NCBI RefSeq assembly: GCF_014633365.1
Contig: NC_068338.1
Coordinates: 53,393,716 to 53,457,715 of the forward strand
Source of the DNA: Diospyros lotus
Lineage: Eukaryota; Streptophyta; Magnoliopsida; Ericales; Ebenaceae
DNA: 64,000 bases
Direction of reading: 5' to 3'
Shown: positions 1 through 11,835 of the stretch, piece after piece
How the letters are laid out: every line of letters begins with the position of its first letter
Numbering within the stretch: position 1 is the first letter of the stretch
Made by a program: the position numbers and the translations under genes
The notes under the pieces: generated by a model
The model's database searches: none
Told to the model about the DNA's origin: nothing
The model's input: the letters and a program-made list of their open reading frames with translations, nothing else

Positions 1-612
1 TGTGCAAGAAGCAAGATGTTGTTCTTTACTTCCAAATATGATCTTCTTCTTCTTGCATAATCGGATGCATATAAGAAACTGAAGCATTAAGTTCTTACAT
101 GGGAGATCAGCATATCAATATCTCATCTGTGAAGTGTCAAGAAACTTACCTTTCAGGTCCCTGTTGTAATCAATTTGTGGCATTGTGGACATCAATATTT
201 TACGGTGCTCATTTGCTTGCCCTTTGAATTGTATTAATTTGTGGACCACATTATCCTTAGTGGTTGTCAAAATTTCTATTGTGACCTGTTTTTATCTTAC
301 ACAAACCATTTACTAAAGTTGTCTGTCTTCAGCTTTATTCCCTGGTCGGAATTATCTAGAACCAGAAATGTGATGTGAAAGCCGTAAAGTGCTGCATATG
401 ATTGCAATATATATTACTTATTAACAAAAGGCAACACATCAAGCTGATAATATAATTGTCCTGGTGTCTTGTAAAAATGATAAATTATGAGTAAATGGTA
501 TTTATTCCATGAATTACTTGTTGATGGGCAGCACCATCTTACTAATTTAACTTTGATCTTAATTTTCAGTAATATCATCTTATTCAGAGGCTGTTTTTTA
601 TTTTCTTTATAG
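1..612 (+). other. Intron or upstream part of the CHFR-type gene; no exon recognised
   Basis: This stretch lies just upstream of the first exon I can support (613). By reading direction it should be part of a larger intron of the same gene. A few AG sites follow pyrimidine tracts (for example near 155), but none opens a segment resembling the expected FHA or RING parts of the family. No repeat was recognised here. Confidence 0.4.
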
Positions 613-3600
613 ATCGCACACGGATGCCGTTGAACCATGCTGAGATGATAACTGCTGCAACACATATTTGCAAGTGAGTTTTGTTTTGTAGACCTGCACT
701 TCAGGTGGTTCACATAATATATCTGGCAAGCAGCAAGAGTTTTCTTTAAGGGCTGAGCTGGAAACAGTTATAACATTAGGGTGCATCATGGGAATCCCTA
801 TGTTTTCCCTTTAACTGCGTTTTTTTTTTCTTTTTTTTTTTGGGGGGGGGGGGGGAGAGGGGGTGTACCAGGAAGGTATTTAAGCAAGACAATCTTATGG
901 AGGTATAGCAGAAATTTTGAAATCTTTGAAATATTTAATCAGTTTACTAATAAAAATCAAGTTAGTTTCATTTTAAAAGGGCCAACTGGAAGTTATATGC
1001 TTATTGAGGCATCTGACTAGATTCCCCCGGGATAAGTAAATAGATTTACATATGTATTTATAAATGTAGAAAAAGCTTGTAACAAAGTCCCGTAAAAAAT
1101 CTTATGGAGTATTTTAGAGCACAGAGTTAAAGTTACTTATGAACAGGTTATTAGAAATATGTACAATTAAGTAGAAACGTATGTTAACACCTATGAATCC
1201 GATATATCAAATATTTCCTTGAACCATTATCTCTTTGCTCTACCGTTGAATGAACTCACCAAAGACATTAAGAAGAGGTGCCTTGTTGTATTTATTTGTA
1301 AATGATATTTTATTGGTGGATGAGACAATAGAATTCAAAAGCTTGAGGTATGGAAGTTCGCATTAGAATTCAAAAGCTTTAAGTTGAGTAGATAAAAATA
1401 GAATGTATAGAACGTAATTTTAGTAAATTAGAAGTTTGGATAATTTTATGGTGAGATTTGAACATCAAGTCAATTCTAAATATTAGTTCTAAAATCTCTA
1501 ATCTATTATCTAAAAACACAAGTAGATTGTTGAGAATGTTGTTTTGCATGGAATGTGGGGCATAAACCACGAGCACGTGCAAAATATGAGTGTAATTAAT
1601 ATGAGGATGTTCAAGTGGGTCTACAACCATACAAAAAAATGCATGCCCAAGTCATGAAGCTCCTCACTTTGAAAGGGTTGGTGGAGCATTTTTTTGTATG
1701 CAGTTGTACCTTTGCTCTCTGAAGAGGCCGTTTCCTCAACTCAAACCTATGGCTTTTATCTCCATCACTAGAGCATTATCAAATATCCATAATAAGGTGA
1801 GTTAGTGAGAATAAGACTTGGTGTCTTGTTCTCCTCTCTTGAGGTAATGCTTCTCTCCATTCTTACTTTTGGAAGCCTGGCAGTCTGTCCCAATCCATCA
1901 TTGCTGTGTTAAAACACCAATTTGGTCCTCGTTCATGTTAATTTCTGAGCCCCTCTCTTCAAATTCTAGAAGAACTTCCTGAACAACTCAGCATGTGTTC
2001 TGCTCCTTAACCTTCCTTTACATGCTCAAGATACTCTCAACCGTCTGGGATTGGACCTCTTGTTATTATTGCTTCTCTCTGTTCCTTTAGCCTACATATA
2101 TATAACTGACATAGGAGAGAGCAGTGGTTGTCTGTAACTGAAGTTCTCTGGTTATCAACGAAGCCAAACAGCTTTTGGAAATGATTTTAACAACTTTGAT
2201 TGAGTGTAATTTTCCTAATTATCTTCATTTGTGTTTCAGGCTTTGAGCATGCTTTGCTGAACATGTTTGAGTCACTTTTCCCACTTTTGCAACACGTTCA
2301 TTAAGAAGAATGAGTTAGCTTTTGTTCTTATAACTACTTTTTCCTTTCTGGTTGCAGTGAATGCCATGAGAAACTAGTTTCATTCCTGCTGTACTGGTTC
2401 AGGATTTCAATGCCGAAATATGTACGAATTTTCCCTCTTTGAGCAGTGCTACATAGTACTACTTTCAATTAAGTTCCTTGTTCCTGTGGTTGTGTGTGTT
2501 CTTATTATAGTAGTCAGCCAGCAAAGATTTCAATGCCAAATTAGGTTTTTTTTTTTTTTTTTTGGTGTGTGTGTTTGACGATGAGGTGGCTTTATTGTGA
2601 CAGGAGAATCTTATTTTGCAATAAGTATTGTTTGAGCTTTAGTTAATTTTTTTTTTATAAATAAGCATAAATCTTGAAAGAACTCTGTAGTATAGGATTT
2701 ATGGGTTATGGCAATAACCAAAAGAAAAGAGAAGTGTCATAGTGAGAATGAAAACTGCTAGACATCACTCAGATATCAGATCTCTGGCCTTTAATCTCAT
2801 CGAGGACAGAGTAACAGATTATCAATCAAAATCTGTACTTAGATTGGAAAATGTTTAATAATTAAAATAGTTCCTCAAACCAAAATCTCATATCGGTAAG
2901 CTCTGGTGTACTACATCCACAAAACTCAACAACCACAAAGTTTAAAATTTTCCTGATGATGATTTGCCTTGAAAATAGTTTAAGTGTCTCATTTAGGGAG
3001 GAATCTACATCTACTGGGCTGTTAAATCATGCTTGGTTCTTTAATCCTGATCTTGTCCAAGCTCTCTCTATCCCCGACCCAGTAACAACCATGTGATTGG
3101 TCCTGTACCTTTCTGTAGGGGTTTGTTAGATAAGGCCTTCATGATGGAAGTAAAAAAAAAGTAGAGGAAGACTAAGAAAACTTGCTAGAAAGTTCTTAGA
3201 TATGGCATGGTTTATAATTGCGTAATTGTTGTTGTTAGACAATCGCACAACCCTTAATCTCATATGTGTTTGTATACATGGATTCTAGGGCCAAATCTAT
3301 ATTTTTATCAGTGTACTTTCACCTTTTTTTCGTGTGACCTCTTAAATTTTTCGTTATTTTGATTGTACCTTTGAATCTAATTTTTGAGTCAATTTAACCC
3401 GTGTACTTTAATCTTTCTCTCGTGTGACAACCCAAATTTTTTATTTTTTCAATTATACCTCTAGAGCTGTATTTTTTAGTTGATTGAACCCTTGTACTTT
3501 TAAGTACTAAAAAAAAAAAAAAAAACTACCTCACGCTCTTTTCACGTCAAAGTATAGGGTTAAATTGAATAAAAAATACAGATTCAAGAATGTAATCGAA

Positions 3601-4014
3601 ACAATGAAAAGTTCGGAATGCCACACGAAGAAAAATGTCAAAGTACATGGATTAAATTGACTCAAAAATATAAATGTAGGAGTGTAGTCAAAATAACAAA
3701 AAGTGTGAATAATCACCCAAAAAAACCGTGAAAGCATAGGGAAAAAAAATATAGATTTCGCCTTTATTCTAGCATTATTTCAACGACAAAATCTTTATTT
3801 CAACGATGATGTCTTTCATTATACCTTCATAATTGACCGACTGATAGCTTGCCATTGTTTATCAAACTTGTTACAGCTTCTGCCGACAGAGGCATCTCAG
3901 AGGCAAGATTGCTGGTATGGATATGCGTGTAGGACGCAGCACCACAGTGAGGAACATGCCAGTAAAAGAAACCATGTTTGCCGTCCAACAAGGGGTACTA
4001 GTAACAACACATAG
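613..4014 (+). CDS. CHFR: CHFR-type E3 ubiquitin ligase, C-terminal part (three last exons)
   Basis: Proposed coding exons are 613-673, 2358-2421 and 3877-4014 (stop TAG). They join in frame with GT-AG introns: exon 1 ends in AA and is completed by the T opening exon 2. The joined tail reads through RTRMPLNHAEMI, then CHEKLVSFLLYWF, then DCWYGYACRTQ and ends in SNNT. The last exon encodes a PBZ-type zinc finger: C-x5-C, eight residues, H-x5-H, then a further C. Family knowledge (from memory): CHFR is an FHA-RING ubiquitin ligase of the mitotic checkpoint, and its C-terminal PBZ finger binds poly(ADP-ribose). The FHA and RING parts would lie left of the window. Intron 1 (674-2357) carries a dead LINE and a SINE; intron 2 (2422-3876) carries a foldback element. 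An alternative is another plant protein with the same tail. Exon limits rest on splice signals and frame only. Confidence 0.68.
819..855 (+). repeat. T(n)G(n) homopolymer junction
   Basis: About 23 T (one C interruption) run directly into 14 G inside intron 1 of the CHFR-type gene. The same T-then-G order recurs at 7751-7783, and on the opposite strand at 11604-11639 and 11804-11847. Confidence 0.85.
1040..1630 (+). mobile_element. Heavily decayed RTE-clade LINE fragment
   Basis: Conceptual translation with stops and frameshifts gives a recognisable reverse-transcriptase order. It contains an IDLEKA-like block, then LWSILE, then NELTKDIK, then a degraded DD region followed by FKLSR, and near the end MFKWVYNHTK, the counterpart of MLRWMCGHTRK in the better copies at 14188 and 31069. 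It is sense-oriented to the host gene and much older than those copies. Between the DD region and the MLRW-like block some sequence seems deleted. It is not functional. Confidence 0.7.
1632..1785 (-). mobile_element. Au-like tRNA-derived SINE, diverged
   Basis: The minus strand resembles the Au SINE: a GTTTCCTCAACTCAAACC segment (B-box side of the tRNA-like head), a GTATGCAG...TACC block, and a 3' end near GAGCTTCATGACTTGGGC. On the plus strand this 3' end abuts an A-run at 1633-1639, matching the T-rich SINE tail. It begins exactly where the LINE fragment stops, so it probably inserted into that LINE. Identification is from memory of the family. Confidence 0.55.
3289..3765. repeat. Foldback element with tandem repeats in each arm
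   Basis: The left arm (3289 to about 3500) and right arm (about 3540-3765) are inverted copies, with ends of the type GGCCAAATCTATATTTTT and AAAAATATAGATTTCGCC. Each arm holds about two degenerate repeats of roughly 100 bp built on TCAATTTAACCC, TGTACTTT and CGTGTGAC. ATTCTAG flanks both sides (3282-3288 and 3766-3772), a possible 7-bp target duplication. It lies in intron 2 of the CHFR-type gene. Related sequence without a clear inverted partner appears near 20340-20580. It has no coding capacity. Confidence 0.65.
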
Positions 4015-5780
4015 GTAGAAGAATGCTCTGCATTCATGTGTACTTTTGTTAGGGACTCCGATGTACAAATTTGCATTGAATTTGAGCTTGCTTTCACTCT
4101 CTTTAAGAAAATGATGGATTTTAAGTCTCTTGTTTGCTTGGAGTTTTGAGTTTTTCGATTAGTATCTCTTTGTCGATAATGTTAATGCGTAGTAGTCGTT
4201 TTGACTATTCAGATGTTGTAGTACTGATAAGGAAGGGTTTGAAAAGAACCACCATGTGAATACGAGGGTTCAATTCTTAACTTCATTAATGTTTACGTGA
4301 TTTCGCGACATCAAGTGCAGGGATTATTAGTGCCTATAAAGTTGTAGTTGGGTATAAATGGGGCAAACTTTTTTCTTGTGTTCTTTTAAAAATTAGAATT
4401 ATATATAATTAAATTATATATCCTTTTCTCAATAATGTTTATGATTTGTAGTTGTTTGAATGATTTAAATGTTTAGTGATAAAGAAAATTTAGAAAAATC
4501 ATTTCACAAGTTTAGAGTTAAGACTAGAGGGGTTTAATTTTTAGTCTTGTTGGGCTGAATCTAATGTAGCTCCTATTATATTTTTTTATTATATTATAAA
4601 TAATTCACTATTTATTCTAATTTTTTTTTGAATAATTATTCTAACCACACTCTCCATTTGTTTTCATATTTCGTTTATTTATTAATAAATTTTAATTATA
4701 TTTATTTTATCTTACTTATAATTTTCATTACTATAACATTTATTATTTATTTTATAATTTAATAATAAATATTATAATATATAAAATTAATAATCAAATA
4801 TACAAATCAATAACTAAATATATAATCTCACTTGTTTAATACACAAATAAATAAATAATTTCTTAAAATCACAAACCCAAATCTATGCAAGACGATGAAC
4901 ATATGTCGTTGCTAATAGTATCTCCGTTGCTCGTAGCCATCGCCCCAATTTCCTATTCTGTCGCATCCAACTTCTCTTTTTTACATTTGTTGGTCGATGT
5001 GTTTGTAATTCACATTTTTCAGTCAATTTTGTCTTCCACCATCTCTGGTCGAGCATTTTCTAGCATTGATGGACGTTGTGAGAGAAAAGATGGCAAGAGT
5101 GGGTTAGCCAATTTTGCTTGCCAAATTTGGTGAGGGTTTTGGATTTCACCAAAAATTTGATGAGTAATCTTGGTGATGGTGAAAAGCATTAGAGATGAAA
5201 TTTTTTGTCTGGCTACCTAGATTTTGGCTTGGTGAGCAATTTGGCTTAATTGTTAGAGTCAATTTGAATGTTCGTATAATCTCGTGGCATTTGACAAGAG
5301 TAAATTTTATTATGTTCTTTTAAAAATATAATTTTATATAATTATTGAAAATATTAAATTTAATATTAAATTTTATGTAATTAGTATCTCTTTGTTGATA
5401 ATGTAATTTGTAATAGTTGTTCGAATAATTTAGAAGGGTTCAAACAAATCATTTAACGAATTTGAGTTTATTTAATTACTTACATGTGTATAAAATAATT
5501 AAATTTTTAAAGAATTAGAGAAATTTTATTTCCATTAATACCCAGAATTAATAATTTAATATTTAAGAGTTTTACGGTATTCGTGTATTTAATAATAAAT
5601 ATTTATATATTAATTAATAAAAATATTCAAATATTAAAAATAAAATATATTAAATTTACTTACATCGTTTTTTAATAAATTTGATAATTACTAAAATTAA
5701 TATAAATGTTATTAAAAAATTTATAGAATAAAATTATTAAATTACTAAAATATCATTATTCAGAACGGAAAAGGTTCTAA
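4015..5780. other. AT-rich intergenic DNA between the CHFR-type gene and SEC
   Basis: The stretch starts with the 3' flank of the CHFR-type gene. It becomes very AT-rich from about 4380 to 5750, with short diverged repeats (for example a TATTAGTATCTCTTTGT-like phrase near 4155 and again near 5380, suggesting an old duplication). ORFs here are short and unlike known proteins. No gene or bounded transposon was recognised. Confidence 0.6.
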
Positions 5781-5842
5781 AGACAGCTGTAAGTCGGGGC
5801 AAAGCGTGGCAAAGCTTTTTGGATTCGGATGAACCCTCACGC

Positions 5843-5880
<38 letters not shown>

Positions 5881-6188
5881 TATATATATATACGCATGTA
5901 TCTGTTGTATATACATATATATGTTCATGTGTACCGATCGAATAAAGGAGAGGGAGACTCATAGACGGAACTGATCATCAGGAATCCAATTGCAGAAGAG
6001 GAAGAAACTTACGGGAAAATCTCACTACTTGACACAGCAGACGAGGGTTTTCCCCAAACCTTCTTCATCATCATAATCAGCATCATCATCATTATCCTTT
6101 TATAGAGGGCGAGAGAAGGAGAGAGTTTTGGATTAGTGAGCGCGTTTGGTTCGTAGAAGAGGGAGGGTTTTGAATTTGGTTAGCGGAG
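5781..6188 (+). promoter_or_regulatory. SEC proximal promoter and leader, with CT/TA microsatellite
   Basis: A run of CT repeats (about 5844-5867) passes into TA repeats (to about 5890), then a leader rich in GAGA and CATCAT repeats up to the SEC start at 6189. CT-rich tracts near plant transcription starts are common core-promoter or leader elements. A TATATATA stretch lies within the microsatellite, but I cannot say whether it serves as the TATA box. The exact transcription start is not determined. Confidence 0.45.
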
Positions 6189-9100
6189 ATGCTGGCCTTG
6201 CGGGCTGAGGGCGGTGGACGCAGTTACGATCACTCAGACCAGAAGCAGCAGCAGCACAAGTATTATGGGCTGCTGAATTCTGAGTCGTCTTCTTCTTCTT
6301 CTTCTTCTGCTGCCTCCCAACTCAAGCCGTTGGTTAAGAATTTTAATAAGTCGGAGTCCGCTCCTGATTATTCTCAAGGTTACTTTGCCCCCTTTTCTAG
6401 GGTTTCTTTTTCTTTGTTTCTGATTGATCGTCATTTACACTGTTTTCAGTCATATTCGTTTTATTTTCTGATTAAGCTTATTGCTGGGTCATATCAATTG
6501 TTTGATCAGATTATTATTCTCTTTTTTGTTGCCGGCTGGAGGAGGTTTAGTATTTGAATTTTAAAAAAATGAAATAATACCCAATGACCGATTGTTTCCT
6601 TATGAACGAGATTGCAGTTTTCGTGGGCATTGTATAATCTTCTTCTTTTTGTTTTTTTAGTTTTTGTCAGTTTTGGTTTTTATATGTGATGTGCCCTACG
6701 CTGATGAGATGAGATTATGTTGTTGATGATGCAGAAGAAGATGTGCATTTGGGGGTTGCACATCAGATGTACAAGGCTGGAAATTATAAGCAAGCTCTGG
6801 AGCACTGCAATGCTGTTTATGAGAGCAACCCGCTGCGAACTGATAATCTTCTTCTTCTGGGTGCAATATATTATCAGGTCTCTTAACCTTCTGCATTTTT
6901 AATTAGTTTCAAAAACCCAATTTCCTCTTTTCATGATGTTTCCTAAGTTCTAGAAAGTGACCAGCTTCTTTTCTTCAGTTTCTTTTCTATCTTTTTACGC
7001 AAGGCTCTTTCTTAATATTCCATTTAGTTTGCTGGGACAACAGTTTCTAATGTAATTTATTGTTCATTCAATAATGAAGAAGGATAAATGAAAACCTTAT
7101 ATGTGCAAGCCACTATGTGGACAGATGTCTATGTATGGAGAGAGGGAGAGGGAGGGTTCAGGAGAGAACTAACTAACAAAAGCAGCAGGCCATTAAGTAC
7201 CAGTTAGCCTCAATTAAGAAAACTAGAACTAATGTTGTTGTCAATCTTCAATTTTAACACACAACTACTTCTTATATATTCATTCTTTGAGAGTATAATA
7301 TTTTATTCATTCCTATCCTAAGATTAAATTGACAATCTTCTGATCTCTGAATTTTTTGTTTTTCTTCTCTTTCAGCTACGTGATTTCGAAATGTGCATTG
7401 CTAAAAATGAGGAAGCACTTAGAATTGAGCCACACTTTGCAGAGTGCTATGGAAACATGGCGAATGCTTGGAAGGTAGTATTAGACCTGATATAAGTGCT
7501 ATTATGCTCCGGCTAGTGTGCAATCTTATAAATTTACCAGTTGGAAGGCCTTTTAGGAACTGATGGAGATTACTCTTTTCTCTTGAAAACAGGAAAAAGG
7601 CGATATTGATCTTGCAATACGCTACTATTTGATTGCCATTGAGGTTTGTGTAGCTCATAAATTTGTTCGCATTTAGATGCTTTCTTGCATTCAGTATATG
7701 CAGATAGAGTATTATAATTGTTCCCAGGTAGTGTTTTGTTTGATGTTTAGTTTTTTTTTTTTTTTTTTGGGGGGGGGGGGGGGTGTCCTTTTCTGATAAA
7801 TTTTACTGGCTAATCTAGTCCTGTTATTACATTGATTGCCTATTGCTTTTGTTGAAAGTCAAAGTGGTTACATAGGGCAATGAGTGTTTTCCTTGTTTAA
7901 ATGATTGAAAATTCATCCTGTGGCAGCTTAAACAAAATATAGTTGAAGACAGTTTTGATAGAAACCGTGAATTTGTTGAATTATATAATATCTGGACACT
8001 GCCTTTCTCTTTTTTTTTTTAATTTCTTTGTGTGGATAAAGTTGTCTGGGAATTATGACTAAGAGACTGCACCAGATCTGTCACCCCTTCTTCCTTGGGA
8101 GTATGACCAGCCATAAATCCCAACCCCTTGGCTAAGGGAACATGAAGTCTAAGGCCAAGTTTGGTTGGACGGAAAGAAATGGCAATGGGAATGGACTGGA
8201 ATGGCTATTTCATTCCATCACCATGAGTGGTACGGGCAGGAATGGAATGGCCATTCCATTTAATTGTTATGTTTGGCACCCCTTGATTTTAACATAATGC
8301 AATGGAAAAAAGAATCAGTTGACAAGAATGCCCTTTTACATTATAAAAATTGAAAAATCTTATATAAATGTTATTTAATTCAAAAAAATCATGTAATTAT
8401 TGAATATTTATTAGAAAACAGTATTTTCATTTTTTGAGCTAAATATGTTAAATAAAATTTGAATAAAATAAAATTGTAATTAATTGAAAAAAATTGTCAT
8501 ATAGGTGTTGCAAAACCTATATGATAAAACATATTGGTAAATAAACCAACCTTGATTGTTTTTGATTTGGCTGCCTGTCCTTTATTTTTCAACATAACTT
8601 TGCTCCATTCTTTGGACAAATTTTTATGTTGTTTATCTGTTTGTGACCTAAAACCTAAAACCTTTTGGACTATAATATACCCATGTATTTGTTTTTGAGC
8701 TCCAGTATTTCAGGAAATGTCCTTCCCTTGAAATAGTTTTTTCTTCCCCTTTTTAATTTCATTTTTGTTTTGAGCCGGGGATTTGCTTGTGTTATCTTAA
8801 ACTTGGTCCCTCTTCAATTAACCACACACGCTTCTATTTATATAAATATGGTGTGTGTTTGTTCTCTGAAGGATTTTTTTCACCTCTAGAATTGATCAGT
8901 TTTACCATCAAATCAGTTCCCATTCATATTTTCTCTTCCTTATTATTAGCTTCGACCAAATTTTGGTGATGCCTGGTCCAACTTAGCCAGTGCATACATG
9001 CGGAAAGGAAGACTTACTGAGGCATCCCAATGTTGTCGTCAGGCGCTTGCATTGAATCCTCTTTTGGTAAATTATATCCATTTCTTACTTTCATTCCTTG

Positions 9101-11804
9101 CATGTATCAATTGGTTGTCTCTAAGTTTAAGGAAAGGAAGCATTTGCATGCAGAAATATATTCCAAATCCTGATCATTTCTTTTGTTGGTTGCTTTTTTT
9201 TTTTTTAATTTAAATTTTCATCTAAGGGAAGTCATTTGGGCTGCTAGACACTTATGTTTCTGAGAAAGCGTTTTGCATTTAATTGAACTTCTATATCGGA
9301 ACAGGTTGATGCTCATAGCAACCTTGGAAACTTGATGAAAGCACAAGGATTGGTACAAGAAGTAAGTCTCATTATCCAAAATGTTATCTGTTCTTCATGT
9401 CTTATTTGTTTTAGATAGACTGGGGAACCAAAAAAGTAGTAATACCTGGATTAAAAAATCCTATATTGGAGGAGGCTGTCATAGGCTGCTCTCTCCAGCT
9501 GCTATCTTGTGGCTATAGGGGATCGATATTTGTGTGAGTAATGAGTCCTTGATGGACCATTGTTGTATCTTCTTACAGATTGTTTTTGGACAATCTAGAC
9601 AACTGTATAGCCACATAATATGTTTTCACTTTTCTAATTAGAAAACGCATTTATATTATTGAGTACAGAAAACTGTTTTCTTGTCTTGGAAACTAGAAAG
9701 TGTGATCAAAATAGCTGCTTTTGTAACATACAAAAAATATAGAAAGCCTCAAAATCATGTTCTAAAGACGCATAAAATTTATTAAGGTTAATTTCCATTT
9801 AAGTGGTTAAAATTTACCTCAATTTGAATTTGATGGATTGATATACAACCAAATATCATTTGACTGAGGTTAATAACATTAATATCTACACAAATGCAAT
9901 AAATTAGTAAGCTACTAAGTAAAATAATTTCATGCCCGATAATTAAGATTAAAAAGGGTGTTCCTAGTGCATGAGGCTCCCTGCTTTGCAATGAATTAAA
10001 GAGATTGAATGAGAATAAATAAGTTAATAGATGATAGTATCACCAAGTATAATTTTATACGATATAAAGTATGATCAAAGTTAAAAATGAAATCAAAAAC
10101 TTTTTTATGTATCTTTAGCTCTCTCAATCTCTTTCCTATCATCAATAGAGCAAGCACGACCACAACCACCACCTCCTCCACCTCCTTCGTACGGCACCGA
10201 CCAGAACCTGCCAAAACCCAGCATTTTTCTGGACCATCCATCTTCCGCAGGTAGCGGGCAGGTAGCGGCTACCACCGCTGTGAGAGAAAGCAGCAGTGAA
10301 AGAGAAAAGAAAAGGGGGGGTGGGGGGAAGCAGGGATCTGTGATGGGAGAGCGGGGGTGAAGGAGAGGATAGATCTGCAACAGAAGAGTAGAGCTTGGGA
10401 GAAAGTGGGAGTGAACATGAATATCTCCTATCATGGTTTCCATAACCTTGTGATTTTGTCCTGACTTCTATGGTGAGGGCAATATGTCATGTTATGTAAA
10501 AAAGATGCCACAATTTTCTGTGGCAGTCTTGTTTGTGCGGTTGCTTTAATTAATCCTACCTTGCAGTCCATATCCTGCCCTCTTTGACCTAAGGTGGTCT
10601 TGATGGTAATTTGGGTTTTGTTTTGCTGGAAGGTTTTTTCCACATTTACATCTATCCAGTGTGTTTTTTCACTTTGCCAATTAGTTACTGATGAAAAAAA
10701 TTCATGCGTGGGACTGTGGTGAACCACGGTCCTCTGAATCACAGTTTGCTACAGATGTCACGTTGTCACGTACAAGCCAAGGCTCAGATGGTTTGTCTTG
10801 TTGTAACTTCCATGTCCAGGACTCCCAACATTGTCAGCATCTAACATTTTGTGCAGGCATACAGTTGCTATGTTGAGGCTCTACGAATACAACCAACATT
10901 TGCCGTTGCATGGTCAAATCTTGCGGGTCTTTTCATGGATTTAGGTGATCTTAGCAGAGCTGTTCAATATTATAAGGTAGGTAATAGTTGTTGCTATTTT
11001 CCGCATTCTTGATTGTTGTCTGAATTAACTGATTTTATTTTTATCTTATTTAATTCCTATGTCTGCAGGAAGCAATAAAACTTAAACCGACATTTCCTGA
11101 TGCCTATCTAAACCTTGGAAATGTTTATAAGGTAAACTGTTATGCCTTCTGCCAATGAATGTTGTTTGCTGCATGTGGCAGAACTTGTTTAGGAGAGAAA
11201 CAAAGAATTTCGTCTGTGTTTTTCAGGCTTTGGGAATGCCTCAAGAAGCTATTTTGTGCTACCAACGTGCTCTCCTGATGCGGCCAGACTATTCTATGGC
11301 TTTTGGTTAGTGCTAATATGCTATAGACTCAGATTGCTGCTGATCTTGTATATTTCTGAGCGCTTGTATTTGTTATTTGATTCCCTTGTAGCTTTTAATG
11401 ATGTTCCTTTTGGCGTCCCTCACATATGCTTCTTGAGTTATTGATGGGGTTTGTGCATTCTGACATGTCCAACTTTTTCATTGCTTATTTGGGTCAGCAC
11501 GCCGCATTATATAGTAACTTAACCTTTGTGCTGCACTGGTCTGATCATATCAACATTCAAATAAGATGCTTCAAAATATTACCCTCATGACTAAGCACAC
11601 CCACCCCCCCCCCCCCAAAAAAAAAAAAAAAAAAAAAAACCAAAATCGAAAGGAAAACTGAAGAAGATATTATACTGCTGAGTAGGGTAAGTTACATGAA
11701 TTCTAGATCACCAATCATTTCTATCTATGGTCATGTCATCTGTAAATTTTATTCATATCATAATCTAAGAGTCTCCTACCAAGTTTTCCATAGTCAACAA
11801 CCTC

Positions 11805-11835
<31 letters not shown>

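Noticed and set aside
2240..2306. Exon-like segment after TTTCAG reading FEHALLNMFESLFPLLQHVH then stop, in intron 1 of the CHFR-type gene
   Set aside because: The exons at 613-673 and 2358-2421 join in frame without it; including it would introduce a stop before the conserved C-terminus. It may be chance or an alternative exon.
8151..8570. MITE in SEC intron 4 with an AAGTTTGGTTGG-type end
   Set aside because: The opposite end and target duplication were not found.
10105..10443. 112-codon minus-strand ORF in SEC intron 6
   Set aside because: Low-complexity Leu/Ser/Pro/Gly composition, no family resemblance, inside an intron of a well-supported gene. Kept only as a composition anomaly.
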